A DNA stretch of 64,000 bases from Pseudomonas sp. N3-W (GCF_024970185.1 NZ_CP103965.1:5909001-5973000); one strand, 5' to 3'. Shown: positions 8,452-21,201, numbered from the stretch's first letter. Numbers and translations: made by a program. The notes: generated from the letters alone by a model not told the origin.

Positions 8452-9162
8452 ATGACCCAAGCACTCATCGAACTGTCCGACCTGGGCTTCAGCTGGCCCG
8501 GTCATCCCTTGTTGCTGGACATCCCGGCGTTTCGGCTGGAACCGGGTGAAACCCTGTTCCTCAAAGGCCCCAGCGGCAGCGGCAAGACCACCCTGCTCGG
8601 CCTGCTGGGCGGTGTGCAGAAGCCTGATCACGGCAGCATTCGCCTGCTCGGCCAGGAGCTGACCGAACTCGGCGCCGGGGCACGGGATCGGTTTCGCGTC
8701 GATCACACTGGCTACATTTTTCAGCAGTTCAACTTGCTGCCGTTTCTCTCGGTACGCGAGAACGTCGAGTTGCCTTGCCACTTCTCCACGTTGCGCGCCG
8801 AGCGGGCGAAACAGCGCCACGGCAGCGTCGACCAGGCCGCCGCCGCCCTGCTCGCCCACCTCGGTTTGAAGGATGAAAGCATTCTCGGCCGCCGCGCCGA
8901 TTCGCTGTCCATCGGCCAACAGCAACGGGTTGCTGCCGCTCGGGCGTTGATCGGTCAGCCGGAACTGGTGATCGCCGACGAACCGACCTCGGCACTGGAT
9001 TACGACGCTCGAGAAAACTTCATTCGCCTGTTGTTCGCTGAATGCCGCGAAGCCGGGTCGAGCCTGCTGTTCGTCAGCCACGACCAGAGCCTGGCGCCGC
9101 TGTTCGATCGCCACTTGTCGCTGGCCGAACTCAATCGCGCCGCCACCCTGTCCGAGGTCTGA
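8452..9162 (+). CDS. ABC transporter ATP-binding protein (MacB/LolD-type)
   Basis: The 236-residue ATPase shows Walker A GPSGSGKTT (39-47), signature LSIGQQQRVAAARAL, Walker B LVIADEPTSALD and a switch His in FVSHD. It groups by sequence with the MacB/LolD class that pairs with FtsX-type permeases. The permease starts two bases after its stop. No good Shine-Dalgarno precedes the ATG; instead a six-codon mini-ORF (8438-8455) overlaps the start. The likely role is in a zinc-limitation module together with its neighbours. Confidence 0.88.
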   Translation: MTQALIELSDLGFSWPGHPLLLDIPAFRLEPGETLFLKGPSGSGKTTLLGLLGGVQKPDHGSIRLLGQELTELGAGARDRFRVDHTGYIFQQFNLLPFLSVRENVELPCHFSTLRAERAKQRHGSVDQAAAALLAHLGLKDESILGRRADSLSIGQQQRVAAARALIGQPELVIADEPTSALDYDARENFIRLLFAECREAGSSLLFVSHDQSLAPLFDRHLSLAELNRAATLSEV

Positions 9163-9163
9163 G

Positions 9164-10429
9164 ATGTATTTGTTTCGTCTAGCCATGGCCAGCCTGGCAA
9201 ACCGCCGCTTCACCGCGATCCTCACCGCTTTCGCCATTGCCCTGTCAGTCTGCCTGCTGCTGGCCGTCGAGCGCGTGCGCACCGAAGCCAAGGCCAGTTT
9301 CGCCAGCACCATCAGCGGCACCGACCTGATCGTCGGCGCCCGTTCCGGTTCGGTAAACCTGCTGCTGTACTCGGTGTTCCGCATCGGCAACGCCACCAAC
9401 AATATCCGTTGGGACAGCTTCGAACACTTCGCCAACAACCCGAAAGTGAAGTGGGCGATCCCGATGTCCCTTGGCGACTCCCATCGCGGCTACCGCGTCA
9501 TGGGCACCACCGAGGCGTATTTTGAGCATTACCAGTACGGCCACCAGAAACACCTGGAACTGGCGTATGGCCGGCCGTTTGCCACCGACCCGTTTGAAGT
9601 GGTGCTCGGCGCTGAAGTGGCGGATGCACTGCATTACAAACTCGGCGACAAACTGGTGCTGGCCCACGGCGTGGCGGTGATCAGCCTGGTCAAGCACGAC
9701 GACAAACCGTTCACCGTAGTCGGCATTCTCAAACGCACCGGCACCCCGGTGGACCGCACGCTGCACATCAGTCTGGGCGGCATGGAAGCGATTCACATCG
9801 ACTGGCACAACGGCGTTCCCGCGCAAGGCAACGCACGGATCAGCGCCGATCAGGCACGCAACATGGACCTGACGCCACAAGCGATCACCGCGTTCATGCT
9901 GGGCCTCAACAGCAAGATTTCGACCTTTGCGCTGCAACGTGAAATCAACGAATTCCGTGGCGAACCGATGCTGGCGATCCTGCCCGGCGTGGCATTGCAA
10001 GAGCTGTGGAGCTTGATGAGCACGGCGGAGAAAGCCTTGTTCGTGGTGTCGCTGTTCGTGGTGCTGACCGGGTTGATCGGCATGCTCACGGCGATTCTCA
10101 CCAGCCTCAACGAACGGCGCCGGGAGATGGCGATCCTGCGTTCGGTGGGCGCCCGACCGTGGCACATCGCAAGCCTGCTGGTGCTGGAGGCGTTTGCCCT
10201 GGCGCTGTCCGGGGTGATTGCCGGCGTGGCGCTGCTGTACGTGTGCATCGCCGCAGCCCAAGGGTATGTGCAAGCCAATTACGGCCTTTACCTGCCGCTG
10301 GCCTGGCCCAGCGAATATGAATGGACGCTGCTCGGTGGCATCCTGATCGCCGCCCTGTTGATGGGCAGCGTGCCGGCCTGGCGCGCGTATCGTCAGTCGC
10401 TGGCCGATGGCCTGTCGATCCGACTATGA
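9164..10429 (+). CDS. FtsX/MacB-type ABC transporter permease
   Basis: The 421-residue membrane protein has one N-terminal TM segment (about 17-37), a large periplasmic domain (about 40-280) and three C-terminal TM segments (about 290-315, 335-360, 388-410). This is the FtsX-like layout. ERRREMAILRSVGARPWHI is the typical cytoplasmic coupling region. It follows the ATPase gene by one base. Transporters of this class often act on lipoproteins, peptides or envelope processes, so direct zinc import is not proven by sequence. Confidence 0.87.
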   Translation: MYLFRLAMASLANRRFTAILTAFAIALSVCLLLAVERVRTEAKASFASTISGTDLIVGARSGSVNLLLYSVFRIGNATNNIRWDSFEHFANNPKVKWAIPMSLGDSHRGYRVMGTTEAYFEHYQYGHQKHLELAYGRPFATDPFEVVLGAEVADALHYKLGDKLVLAHGVAVISLVKHDDKPFTVVGILKRTGTPVDRTLHISLGGMEAIHIDWHNGVPAQGNARISADQARNMDLTPQAITAFMLGLNSKISTFALQREINEFRGEPMLAILPGVALQELWSLMSTAEKALFVVSLFVVLTGLIGMLTAILTSLNERRREMAILRSVGARPWHIASLLVLEAFALALSGVIAGVALLYVCIAAAQGYVQANYGLYLPLAWPSEYEWTLLGGILIAALLMGSVPAWRAYRQSLADGLSIRL

Positions 10430-10440
10430 GGACCTTGAAC

Positions 10441-10953
10441 ATGCCCCGCGCCCTGCTTGCGCTGTTGATGCTGGTCGCCCTGCCGCTGTGGGCCGCCGAG
10501 CCTGCGGAATTGACCTGGCAGGAAATGATTCCGCCAAACGCCCCGCCGGAAGTGCCGAACATGAAGCCGCTGCACGACTTGTCGCAGATGGGCAGCGTGA
10601 TGGAATCCGCGCCGGCAGCCAAACAGGATCTGCCCAATGCGCCGGTGGTGAAGAGCCTCGATGGGCGCCATATCCGCCTGCCGGGTTATATCGTGCCACT
10701 GGAAGTGAGCGAGGAAGGCCGGACCACGGAGTTTCTGCTGGTGCCGTATTTCGGCGCCTGCATCCATGTGCCGCCACCGCCGTCGAACCAGATCGTGTAC
10801 GTCAAAAGCAAGGTCGGGGTGAAGCTGGACGAGCTGTATCAGCCGTACTGGATCGAGGGCGCGATGCAGGTCAAGGCGTCCACCAGCGAGCTGGCGGATG
10901 CCGGGTATCAGATGAATGCCGACAAGATTTATGTGTATGAATTGCCGGAGTGA
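10441..10953 (+). CDS. DUF3299 secreted protein of the ABC module
   Basis: A 170-residue protein with a signal peptide (MPRALLALLMLVALPLWA). The mature part has LPGYIVPLEV, FLLVPYFGACIHVPPPPSNQ and ends in KIYVYELPE, which is the DUF3299 pattern. The start at 10441 has GAGGA seven bases upstream. An ATG at 10426 overlaps the permease stop (ATGA) but lacks a ribosome binding site and would add five residues. The function is unknown; it is the last gene of the DUF2796-ABC-DUF3299 set. Confidence 0.78.
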   Translation: MPRALLALLMLVALPLWAAEPAELTWQEMIPPNAPPEVPNMKPLHDLSQMGSVMESAPAAKQDLPNAPVVKSLDGRHIRLPGYIVPLEVSEEGRTTEFLLVPYFGACIHVPPPPSNQIVYVKSKVGVKLDELYQPYWIEGAMQVKASTSELADAGYQMNADKIYVYELPE

Positions 10954-10986
10954 AACCGGGAATGCTGTGTCGTCTGATTGATTGCC

Positions 10987-11062
10987 TTTGCGAGCAGGCT
11001 CGCTCCCACACTGGATCTGTGCCTCAACACAACTCCCCTGTGGGAGCGAGCCTGCTCGCGAA
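10987..11062. repeat. REP doublet (inverted pair)
   Basis: A reverse REP (10987-11010) and a forward REP (11040-11062, GTGGGAGCGAGCCTGCTCGC) lie after the DUF3299 gene and before the oprG promoter region. Confidence 0.9.
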
Positions 11063-11105
11063 GGGCCACCAAAGTTCCACAAAAACAAGGACCATCACTG
11101 TTTCA

Positions 11106-11147
11106 TTGAGCTGAATCAAAAGACCGTATCAGTTGGCTACTTACCAT
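11106..11147 (+). promoter_or_regulatory. Candidate Anr/FNR-dependent promoter of oprG
   Basis: TTGAG-CTGA-ATCAA (11106-11119) matches 9 of 10 conserved positions of the TTGAT-N4-ATCAA Anr/FNR box. A TACCAT element at 11142-11147 would place the transcript start near 11154, putting the box centre at about -41.5, the class II activator position. P. aeruginosa oprG is reported to be anaerobically induced through Anr. A 6-bp inverted repeat (GGACAT/ATGTCC, 11150-11172) follows in the leader. Confidence 0.6.
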
Positions 11148-11185
11148 TAGGACATCAACTATTTTAATGTCCTTTTGGAGCCCCC

Positions 11186-11884
11186 ATGCACAAGTCCTTG
11201 CTCAGCGCTTCGTTGTTTGCCCTCGCGCTCGCAGCCCCGCTCGCCCATGCCTTCGACGCCGGCGACATCATTGTTCGTGCCGGTGCGATCACCGTCGCCC
11301 CGAAAGCCAGCAGCTCCAGTGTCAAGGTTGATCAAGGCCCGTTGGCCGGCACCAACCTGGGTGGCAAGGCCACCATGGACAACGACACGCAGCTGGGCCT
11401 GAACTTCGCCTACATGCTCACCAACAACATCGGGATCGAGTTGCTGGCGGCCTCGCCGTTCGAGCATGACGTGAACCTCAAAGGCACCGGCCTGGGCGCG
11501 GCCAACGGCAAGCTCGGCACCTTGAAGCACCTGCCGCCGACCCTGAGCGTCGTGTACTACCCGCTCGACAACAAATCCCCGTTCCAGCCGTATGTCGGTG
11601 CCGGTATCAACTACACCTGGATCTACGACGAGAACCTCAGCAGCGAAGCCAAATCCGCCGGGTTCAGCAACTTCAAGGCGAAAAATTCCTGGGGGCTGGC
11701 CTTCCAGGTCGGTGCAGACTACATGCTGACCGACAACATCATGCTCAACGCCCAGATGCGCTACATCGACATCGACACTCGCGCCACCGTGGAAAACGAT
11801 GCCGTGGCACCGGGCACCCGGGCCAAGGTGGATGTGGGCGTGGATCCATTCGTGTACATGGTGGGTCTGGGTTACAAGTTCTAA
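11186..11884 (+). CDS. oprG: Outer membrane protein OprG (OmpW family)
   Basis: OprG is an eight-stranded outer-membrane barrel of the OmpW family, linked to transport of small hydrophobic or amino-acid solutes and to iron or anaerobic conditions. The 232-residue protein has a signal peptide (cleavage after AHA, about 24). It has barrel strands such as GLNFAYMLTNNIGIELLA and PFQPYVGAGINYTWIY, and ends in the outer-membrane signal GLGYKF with terminal Phe. A GGAG precedes the ATG. Its neighbours (epimerase and RmlD-like genes) match the PA4067-PA4069 order. Confidence 0.92.
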   Translation: MHKSLLSASLFALALAAPLAHAFDAGDIIVRAGAITVAPKASSSSVKVDQGPLAGTNLGGKATMDNDTQLGLNFAYMLTNNIGIELLAASPFEHDVNLKGTGLGAANGKLGTLKHLPPTLSVVYYPLDNKSPFQPYVGAGINYTWIYDENLSSEAKSAGFSNFKAKNSWGLAFQVGADYMLTDNIMLNAQMRYIDIDTRATVENDAVAPGTRAKVDVGVDPFVYMVGLGYKF

Positions 11885-11902
11885 GAAAAACCTGACTGGC
11901 CT

Positions 11903-12040
11903 GTGTGGCGAGGGAGCTTGCTCCCGCTGGGCTGCGAAGCAGACCCAAAACCTGCCACCGCGATTCATCTGGCACACCACTTTGACTGGGTTGCGACTGC
12001 TGCGCAGTCGAGCGGGAGCAAGCTCCCTTGCCACAGGGGA
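11903..12040. repeat. Second-family REP doublet
   Basis: Two inverted copies of a different repeat: GTGGCGAGGGAGCTTGCTCC within 11903-11943, followed by GCTGGGCTGCGAAGCAG, and its reverse relative at 11993-12040. The core (GAGGGAGCTTGCTCCC) differs from the GTGGGAGCGAGC family found elsewhere in this window, so this is a separate REP class. Confidence 0.75.
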
Positions 12041-12065
12041 CCGGGTCGGCCAACGCTAGAATGCC

Positions 12066-12107
12066 AGCCACAAAAAAGGCGCCGCAACAGGCGCCTTTCT
12101 TGTGGCT
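12066..12107 (-). terminator. Terminator of the epimerase operon
   Basis: An inverted repeat, AAAGGCGCC (12075-12083) and GGCGCCTTT (12090-12098), is extended by an outer AGCCAC/GTGGCT pair. On the minus strand it ends in TTTTTTG, ten bases after the epimerase stop. It may also stop readthrough from oprG. Confidence 0.75.
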
Positions 12108-12116
12108 GCGAAAAAC

Positions 12117-13046
12117 TCAGCGACCCAGCAACCGCGCCAGGCCGACCCGCATCGGCGTCTGCGCCGGGTAGGTGAAGCGCTCCAGCAAACGCCGGTTGTT
12201 GGCCCGTGAATGGCGAATGTCGCCGGAGCGCGCCGGACCATAACTCACGGGCGGCAACTCGCCGACCACTTCGCCCAACGCTTCGAGCATTTGCTTGAGC
12301 GTCGTGGCCTGATTCCAGCCGACATTCACCGCGCCGACTTCCACCTCGGGTTTCTCGATGGCTTGCACCAGCAAGTCGACCAGATCTTCAACGTAGACAA
12401 AATCGCGGGTCTGCTCGCCGTCACCAAACACGGTGATCGGCAGGCCATTTTGTGCGCGCTCGCTGAAAATACTGATGACCCCGGAGTACGGCGAGGACGG
12501 ATCCTGGCGCGGGCCGAAGATGTTGAAAAAGCGGAAAACCACCGGCTCCAGCCCATGCTGGCGGCGGTAGAAATCAAAGTAGTACTCGCCAGCCAGTTTG
12601 TCCGACGCATAGGGCGTCAACGGTGCCTTGGGCGTGTCTTCGTCGATGGACTCGCCTTCGCCATTGTTGCCATACACCGCGGCGCTGGAGGCGAACAACA
12701 CGCGCTTCACGCCGGCCTGGCGCATGGCTTCGCAGACATTCAGCGAACCGATGAAGTTGCTTTGGTGCGTCTTGACCGGGTCGTCCACCGACGCCTGCAC
12801 CGAGGCCACGGCGGCCATATGCGCCACGGCGCTGCAACCGATCATCGAACGGGCTACCAGCGCGGCATCGGCGACGTCGCCGACAATCAGTTCGACCTTG
12901 GGGTTGTCCAGCGGCAGGTTGCTGCGTTTGCCGGTGGACAGATCATCAAGAATGCGCACCGAGTGGCCCGCGGCAAGCAACGCATCCGTCAGGTGCGAGC
13001 CAATGAAACCGGCACCGCCGGTGATGAAAACAGGGCCTTCAGCCAT
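12117..13046 (-). CDS. NAD-dependent nucleotide-sugar epimerase/dehydratase (extended SDR)
   Basis: The 309-residue protein has the Rossmann motif ITGGAGFIGS (about 8-17), the NAD-binding acidic residues ILDDLSTG, and the catalytic YASDK (YxxxK). It has the extended SDR layout of UDP-glucose 4-epimerase/GDP-sugar enzymes (RFFNIFGPRQDPSSPYSGVIS substrate region). The exact sugar is not deducible. The start MAEGPVFITGGAGFIG at 13044-13046 is chosen by the Rossmann position. Its 5' end overlaps the RmlD-like gene stop by eight bases. Confidence 0.88.
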   Translation of the reverse strand: MAEGPVFITGGAGFIGSHLTDALLAAGHSVRILDDLSTGKRSNLPLDNPKVELIVGDVADAALVARSMIGCSAVAHMAAVASVQASVDDPVKTHQSNFIGSLNVCEAMRQAGVKRVLFASSAAVYGNNGEGESIDEDTPKAPLTPYASDKLAGEYYFDFYRRQHGLEPVVFRFFNIFGPRQDPSSPYSGVISIFSERAQNGLPITVFGDGEQTRDFVYVEDLVDLLVQAIEKPEVEVGAVNVGWNQATTLKQMLEALGEVVGELPPVSYGPARSGDIRHSRANNRRLLERFTYPAQTPMRVGLARLLGR

Positions 13047-13923
13047 GACGATAAAACCTATCCAGTAAGCCCGGGAGCGCGGCGCGCCAGGCGCGGGGCT
13101 TGATCCCGAAAGTGTGCAGAATTTTCTTGCAGGCCAGCACCGCGTGTTGCGGCTCTTCGCCAGCGTCGGGCCGCGCGGCGTGCGCCTGGGCGGTCGGCGC
13201 TTCGATGGCCAGCTCGTGCAGATTGCGTGCCTCGGTGAGAATCGCCTGCCCGAGAGCCAGCGGCGTGGTCGCCTCGTGCCCGGCATAGTGATAAGTGCCC
13301 CACAGCGGCGCCGCGCAATCGAGTTGCTTGAGCACCGAAATGATCACCCGCGCCGCGTCGTCCACCGGCGTCGGGTTGCCGCGTCGATCATCAGCCATCA
13401 GCAGTTCTTCAGGCGTTTCGGCGCGGGCAAGGAAACGCCCAAGCGTGCCGTCTGGGCTGTCATCGAGCAACCAGCCGAAGCGCAACAACACATGCTGCGG
13501 ACAAGTGGCGCGCACGCTTTGCTCGATCCGCCACAAGGCCTGACCGCGTAGACCCAGCGGCACCGGCTCGTCTTTTTCGCTGTAGGCGGTGGCCCGCGAG
13601 CCATCGAACACGCGGTAGCTGGAAGGCTGCAGCAGGACGATGTTGTGATGCTGGCACAGTTCGGCCAGACGCTCGACCGCGCGCTCCTGGCTTGCCAGGC
13701 GCGACTCGCTGACCGTCTCCGCCTGAAACCAGTCGAAATAGTAGGCAAGGTTGATCAGCGCGTCCGGGCGGGTGTCGTCGAGCAGTTGTGTCAGGCTCGC
13801 GGCGTCCCAGCCGTCTTGCGGCGGGCGGGGGGCGAGGAAGCCGATGTCTTCCTCCGCACCGAGGCGAATCAGCGCCTGCCCAAGGGCATTTCCGCCGCCC
13901 AGTAACATAAGGCGCATTCGCAT
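13039..13923 (-). CDS. RmlD-like sugar nucleotide-binding protein
   Basis: The 294-residue product resembles dTDP-4-dehydrorhamnose reductase: nucleotide-binding LMLLGGGNALGQAL at the start, DALINLAYYFDWF, QPSSYRVFDG, and NPTPVDDAARVI. Unlike true RmlD, the YxxxK catalytic motif is not evident where expected (AYSEKDEPVPLGLRGQAL), so it may be a regulatory or divergent enzyme. The start at 13921-13923 is a weakly supported choice; a second ATG at 13915-13917 has no better ribosome binding site. It lies directly upstream of the epimerase in one transcript. Confidence 0.7.
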   Translation of the reverse strand: MRMRLMLLGGGNALGQALIRLGAEEDIGFLAPRPPQDGWDAASLTQLLDDTRPDALINLAYYFDWFQAETVSESRLASQERAVERLAELCQHHNIVLLQPSSYRVFDGSRATAYSEKDEPVPLGLRGQALWRIEQSVRATCPQHVLLRFGWLLDDSPDGTLGRFLARAETPEELLMADDRRGNPTPVDDAARVIISVLKQLDCAAPLWGTYHYAGHEATTPLALGQAILTEARNLHELAIEAPTAQAHAARPDAGEEPQHAVLACKKILHTFGIKPRAWRAALPGLLDRFYRHG

Positions 13924-14323
13924 AGAGTCAGCAGGCCCAGTCTGATTGGAACGATGGCTGTATCGACAGCGCACACTGGCGATGTCGTCGATAGATGCCG
14001 GAATCGTTGCATTTTGCGGGTTTAGTGCGCAACCGTCATCCGTAAAGTGTAGATACCGGGGATTTGTGTTGCTGCTACTGGCCTCTTCGCGAGCAGGCTC
14101 GCTCCCACAAGGGATCTGCGGCGTGCTCACGTCCAATGGGGGAATACCAGAGACTTGCATTGTCTGTACCGGCCTCTTCGCGAGCAAGCCCGCTCCCATA
14201 AGGGATCTGCGGCATACACAAATCCAATGTGGGAGCGAGCTTGCTCGCGATAGGGCCATAAGGATCGACGCAGCTCCCAAGCGGTACTTGCATCTTCCCC
14301 ACCCCGCCCGCATAAATTACTCC
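13924..14323. other. 400-base divergent intergenic region with REP elements
   Basis: The spacer between the RmlD-like gene and lhr holds no convincing gene. Its right half carries three REP copies. The left half (13924-14080) should contain the two divergent promoters, but I see no consensus pair. Confidence 0.6.
14086..14254. repeat. REP triplet
   Basis: Two reverse REPs (14086-14109 and 14177-14200) are followed by a forward REP (14228-14254). This is the only cluster of three in the window. It probably reflects a doublet plus a duplicated single, because GGCCTCTTCGCGAGC and AGGGATCTGCGGC flank both reverse copies. Confidence 0.85.
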
Positions 14324-18634
<4,311 letters not shown>

Positions 18635-18653
18635 TGGTGTCTGGATCAGCCCC

Positions 18654-18730
18654 TTCGCGAGCAGGCTCGCTTCCACAGTGATTTTGTGAACACTGGAGAT
18701 CAAATGTGAGAGCGAGCTTGCTCGCGAAGA
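18654..18730. repeat. REP doublet (inverted pair)
   Basis: A reverse REP (18654-18677) and a forward REP (18705-18730) lie between the convergent lhr and mechanosensitive-channel genes. Both have a base change in the GTGGGAGC block (CTTCCACA and TGTGAGAG), so they appear to be decaying copies. They may serve as the only stem-loops ending these two transcripts. Confidence 0.82.
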
Positions 18731-18751
18731 AGCCATCAGCATCAACACTCA

Positions 18752-20887
18752 TCATTGGGTTCTCGGCTGATCCGGCAACAACACCGACCCATGCTCCGGC
18801 ACCGGCCCATCATCGTCCACCTCATCCACCTCATCCACCTGCCGCTTGGGCAACAAAACCTGCTGTGGATAAGTCTGCGCGAAATGTACCCATGGGCTGT
18901 TATCCACAAGCTTTTTCAGCCGCTGGTTGAACGCCCGGCTCACCGCATATTGCCCACCGGACACGGTGCGGAACTGCGCCGTCAGCGTCACGCCGTTAAG
19001 GTCCATCTTGTCCACCCCAAACACATCCAGCGGCCCTTGCAGGTTGTACTTGAGGAAAACGTCATCGCGGATCGAATCCCCGGCTTCGCGAATCAGTTCG
19101 ATGGCCTTGTCGACATCGGTGTCGTAGGTGAACTGCACCGAGAAGAACGCATAGGCAAATTGCCGCGATTGGTTGGTCACCGCCTTGATCTGGCCAAACG
19201 GTACCGAATGCACAAAACCCTTGCCGTCGCGCAGGCGCAGGGTGCGGATGGTCAGGCCTTCGACCGTGCCCGCATGGCCGGAATCGAGCACCACCCAATC
19301 GCCAATCGACAGGGTGTCTTCGATGATGATGAACAGCCCGGTAATCACGTCCTGCACCAATTGCTGTGAGCCGAAACCGATGGCCAGGCCGACCACCCCG
19401 GCACCGGCCAGCAGCGGCGCAACGTTGATTCCCAGATTGGCCATGGTGGTGATTGCGCAGATCACCACCAGGATGATTTTGATCGCGTTGCGCAGCAGTG
19501 GCAGGATGGTTTTTATCCGGGTGCTGGGCTGGCGCGCCGAGCGTTTGCTGACCGGCGGCTTCAGCGCTTCCTGAATAGCGGTGTCGAGCACCACCCAGAA
19601 CAGCCAGGTCACCAGGAAGATCAAACCGATGCGGCTCAGCGAATCACTGATCGCCCGGCCGATGGAGTTTTGCTCGGCGAATTCGAGCAGCGACACACCC
19701 CAGATCCGCCCGAGAATTTCGATGAACGCCACGGCCATGACGATCCGCAACAGCGCATGCAGCAAACTCAGGAAGCGCTCTTTGTAAGCACTGCTGCGCT
19801 GGATCGCTTCGGCTTTGCGGGACTTGAACAGGTGCTGGAAAATCGTGCTGAGAAACACCGTGGCGATCAGTAGCACGGTGGTGAGCAAAGCGCAGCGCAG
19901 GGCCTTTTGATTGTCCTCGCCGACGCCGATCAGGTTGATCGCCGACACCATCACCATCAACAGGATCGGCCAATACCAGAGCCCGGAAAAAATCCGCAGC
20001 GATTCCTGCAACGACGGCTGTTTCAGGCGCTGGGCCAAAGGCCGGTTGCGGATCAGGTGCGCCACCGGGCGCCGCAGGCGAATCACCAGCAGACCGAAAA
20101 TGATCGAGGCGAACAGACCGGTGAACACCGCCACGCTACTGGTGATGTTGCCGCCCAGTTGGCGGGCGATCTGCGGGCTGGTCAGGGCATCGCTGAGGGC
20201 AGCGAGAAAGCCGATCAGGAACAGCGGTTTGGGGCAGTAGTCGCGGATGATCTTCACCGCCGGGCGCTTGTGCCCGGTGTTGAACATGACGATCACGCAC
20301 AGCAGCATCGAGGTCGAGAAAATGCCGCTGCTGGTGGCGTAGGCAAAACACAGCGCCAGTGCGCGGCCCGCCGAGGCTTCGAGAAAGTGGCTGACGTAAA
20401 GCGTCAGTGGCAGCGAAGCCAATGCCGGCAGCGCGTACGGCATCAGGTAGCCAAGCAGGTCCTGGCTGCGCTGGCGGGTTCGCAGCCAACGGCCCTGGAT
20501 CAGGCGACCGGCGGCAAGACCACCCAGCACGGTGAGCAAGGCGAAGGTGCCAAGCCAGACGCCAGACAGCATCAGGAAGTCGCCGGTCACGCTCCAGCCG
20601 GAGCGGGCCGAGGGTTGATTGACCAGTTTATCGACTTCGTCGGCGGCCCGGTCGGCCCGCAGGCGCCAGGCGTCGACCAGGTTGTCGTTGAGGTCCAGCT
20701 TGTCCTGGACGTCGTCGATGCTGGAGCTGATGGCCCCGAGCAGGCCGCCCTGCACCAGCGGCTCGGGCTTGGCCGGCGCCTGGGCGGTGGCCGCTGCGGG
20801 AATGCCCGGCAGCGTGGCGGCTTGCAACACGGTGCTGCCCATTATCAGCAGCGCCCCCAGCAGTATCGCGGTCTTGAACTTGAGCAA
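18752..20887 (-). CDS. MscS-family mechanosensitive ion channel (YbiO-like)
   Basis: The 711-residue product has a signal peptide (MLKFKTAILLGALLIMG...LQAA), a periplasmic segment and about ten TM helices. The MscS pore/beta domain is at about 520-700: AGVVGLAIGFGSQQLVQD, IIIEDTLSIGDWVVL and FGQIKAVTNQSR. Size and motif resemble E. coli YbiO rather than MscS or MscK. It probably releases solutes on osmotic downshock. The start is assigned to a TTG (20885-20887) behind AAGGAG because it yields a proper signal peptide; no ATG is suitably placed. Confidence 0.82.
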   Translation of the reverse strand: MLKFKTAILLGALLIMGSTVLQAATLPGIPAAATAQAPAKPEPLVQGGLLGAISSSIDDVQDKLDLNDNLVDAWRLRADRAADEVDKLVNQPSARSGWSVTGDFLMLSGVWLGTFALLTVLGGLAAGRLIQGRWLRTRQRSQDLLGYLMPYALPALASLPLTLYVSHFLEASAGRALALCFAYATSSGIFSTSMLLCVIVMFNTGHKRPAVKIIRDYCPKPLFLIGFLAALSDALTSPQIARQLGGNITSSVAVFTGLFASIIFGLLVIRLRRPVAHLIRNRPLAQRLKQPSLQESLRIFSGLWYWPILLMVMVSAINLIGVGEDNQKALRCALLTTVLLIATVFLSTIFQHLFKSRKAEAIQRSSAYKERFLSLLHALLRIVMAVAFIEILGRIWGVSLLEFAEQNSIGRAISDSLSRIGLIFLVTWLFWVVLDTAIQEALKPPVSKRSARQPSTRIKTILPLLRNAIKIILVVICAITTMANLGINVAPLLAGAGVVGLAIGFGSQQLVQDVITGLFIIIEDTLSIGDWVVLDSGHAGTVEGLTIRTLRLRDGKGFVHSVPFGQIKAVTNQSRQFAYAFFSVQFTYDTDVDKAIELIREAGDSIRDDVFLKYNLQGPLDVFGVDKMDLNGVTLTAQFRTVSGGQYAVSRAFNQRLKKLVDNSPWVHFAQTYPQQVLLPKRQVDEVDEVDDDGPVPEHGSVLLPDQPRTQ

Positions 20888-21201
20888 AACGCCGATCTCC
20901 TTCAACAGGGTCTGTAAGGAACTGATCGGCAAATGGCGGGCAAGTTCGCTTTTGACCTTGAGATAACCGACACGGGTAGATCCCTGTGGAAGCGAACTTG
21001 TTCGCGAAAATGGCGGCACATCCGGCACTGATGTGTCTGAAGCAACGCTTTCGCGAGCAGGCTCGCCCCCACATTGGGTTTGTGTGTTCCTTCGTCGATA
21101 TTTGCCCTGCACGCAAATATCAAATGCCCACCCCTGTATTTTTCCGCCCCGGTCAAACCCCGACACTGCGCTCCATCAATCACTCACCCGGAGTTGCAGC
21201 C
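20888..21201. other. Divergent intergenic region (314 bases)
   Basis: The spacer between the minus-strand MscS-like gene and the plus-strand MFS gene holds one REP doublet. It also holds a candidate ribosome binding site (AAGGAG) for the channel's TTG start and a CCGGAG for the exporter. No gene and no clear promoter pair is seen. Confidence 0.6.
20985..21073. repeat. REP doublet with compensated stem
   Basis: A forward REP (20985-21008) reads TGGAAGCGAACTTGTTCGCG: the usual GAGC/GCTC stem bases are changed to GAAC/GTTC on both sides, so pairing is preserved. The partner is a reverse REP (21051-21073). Confidence 0.85.

Noticed and set aside
18752..21166. 804-residue form of the MscS-like protein
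   Set aside because: The extra 93 residues translate REP and intergenic DNA. The signal peptide begins at the TTG at 20887.
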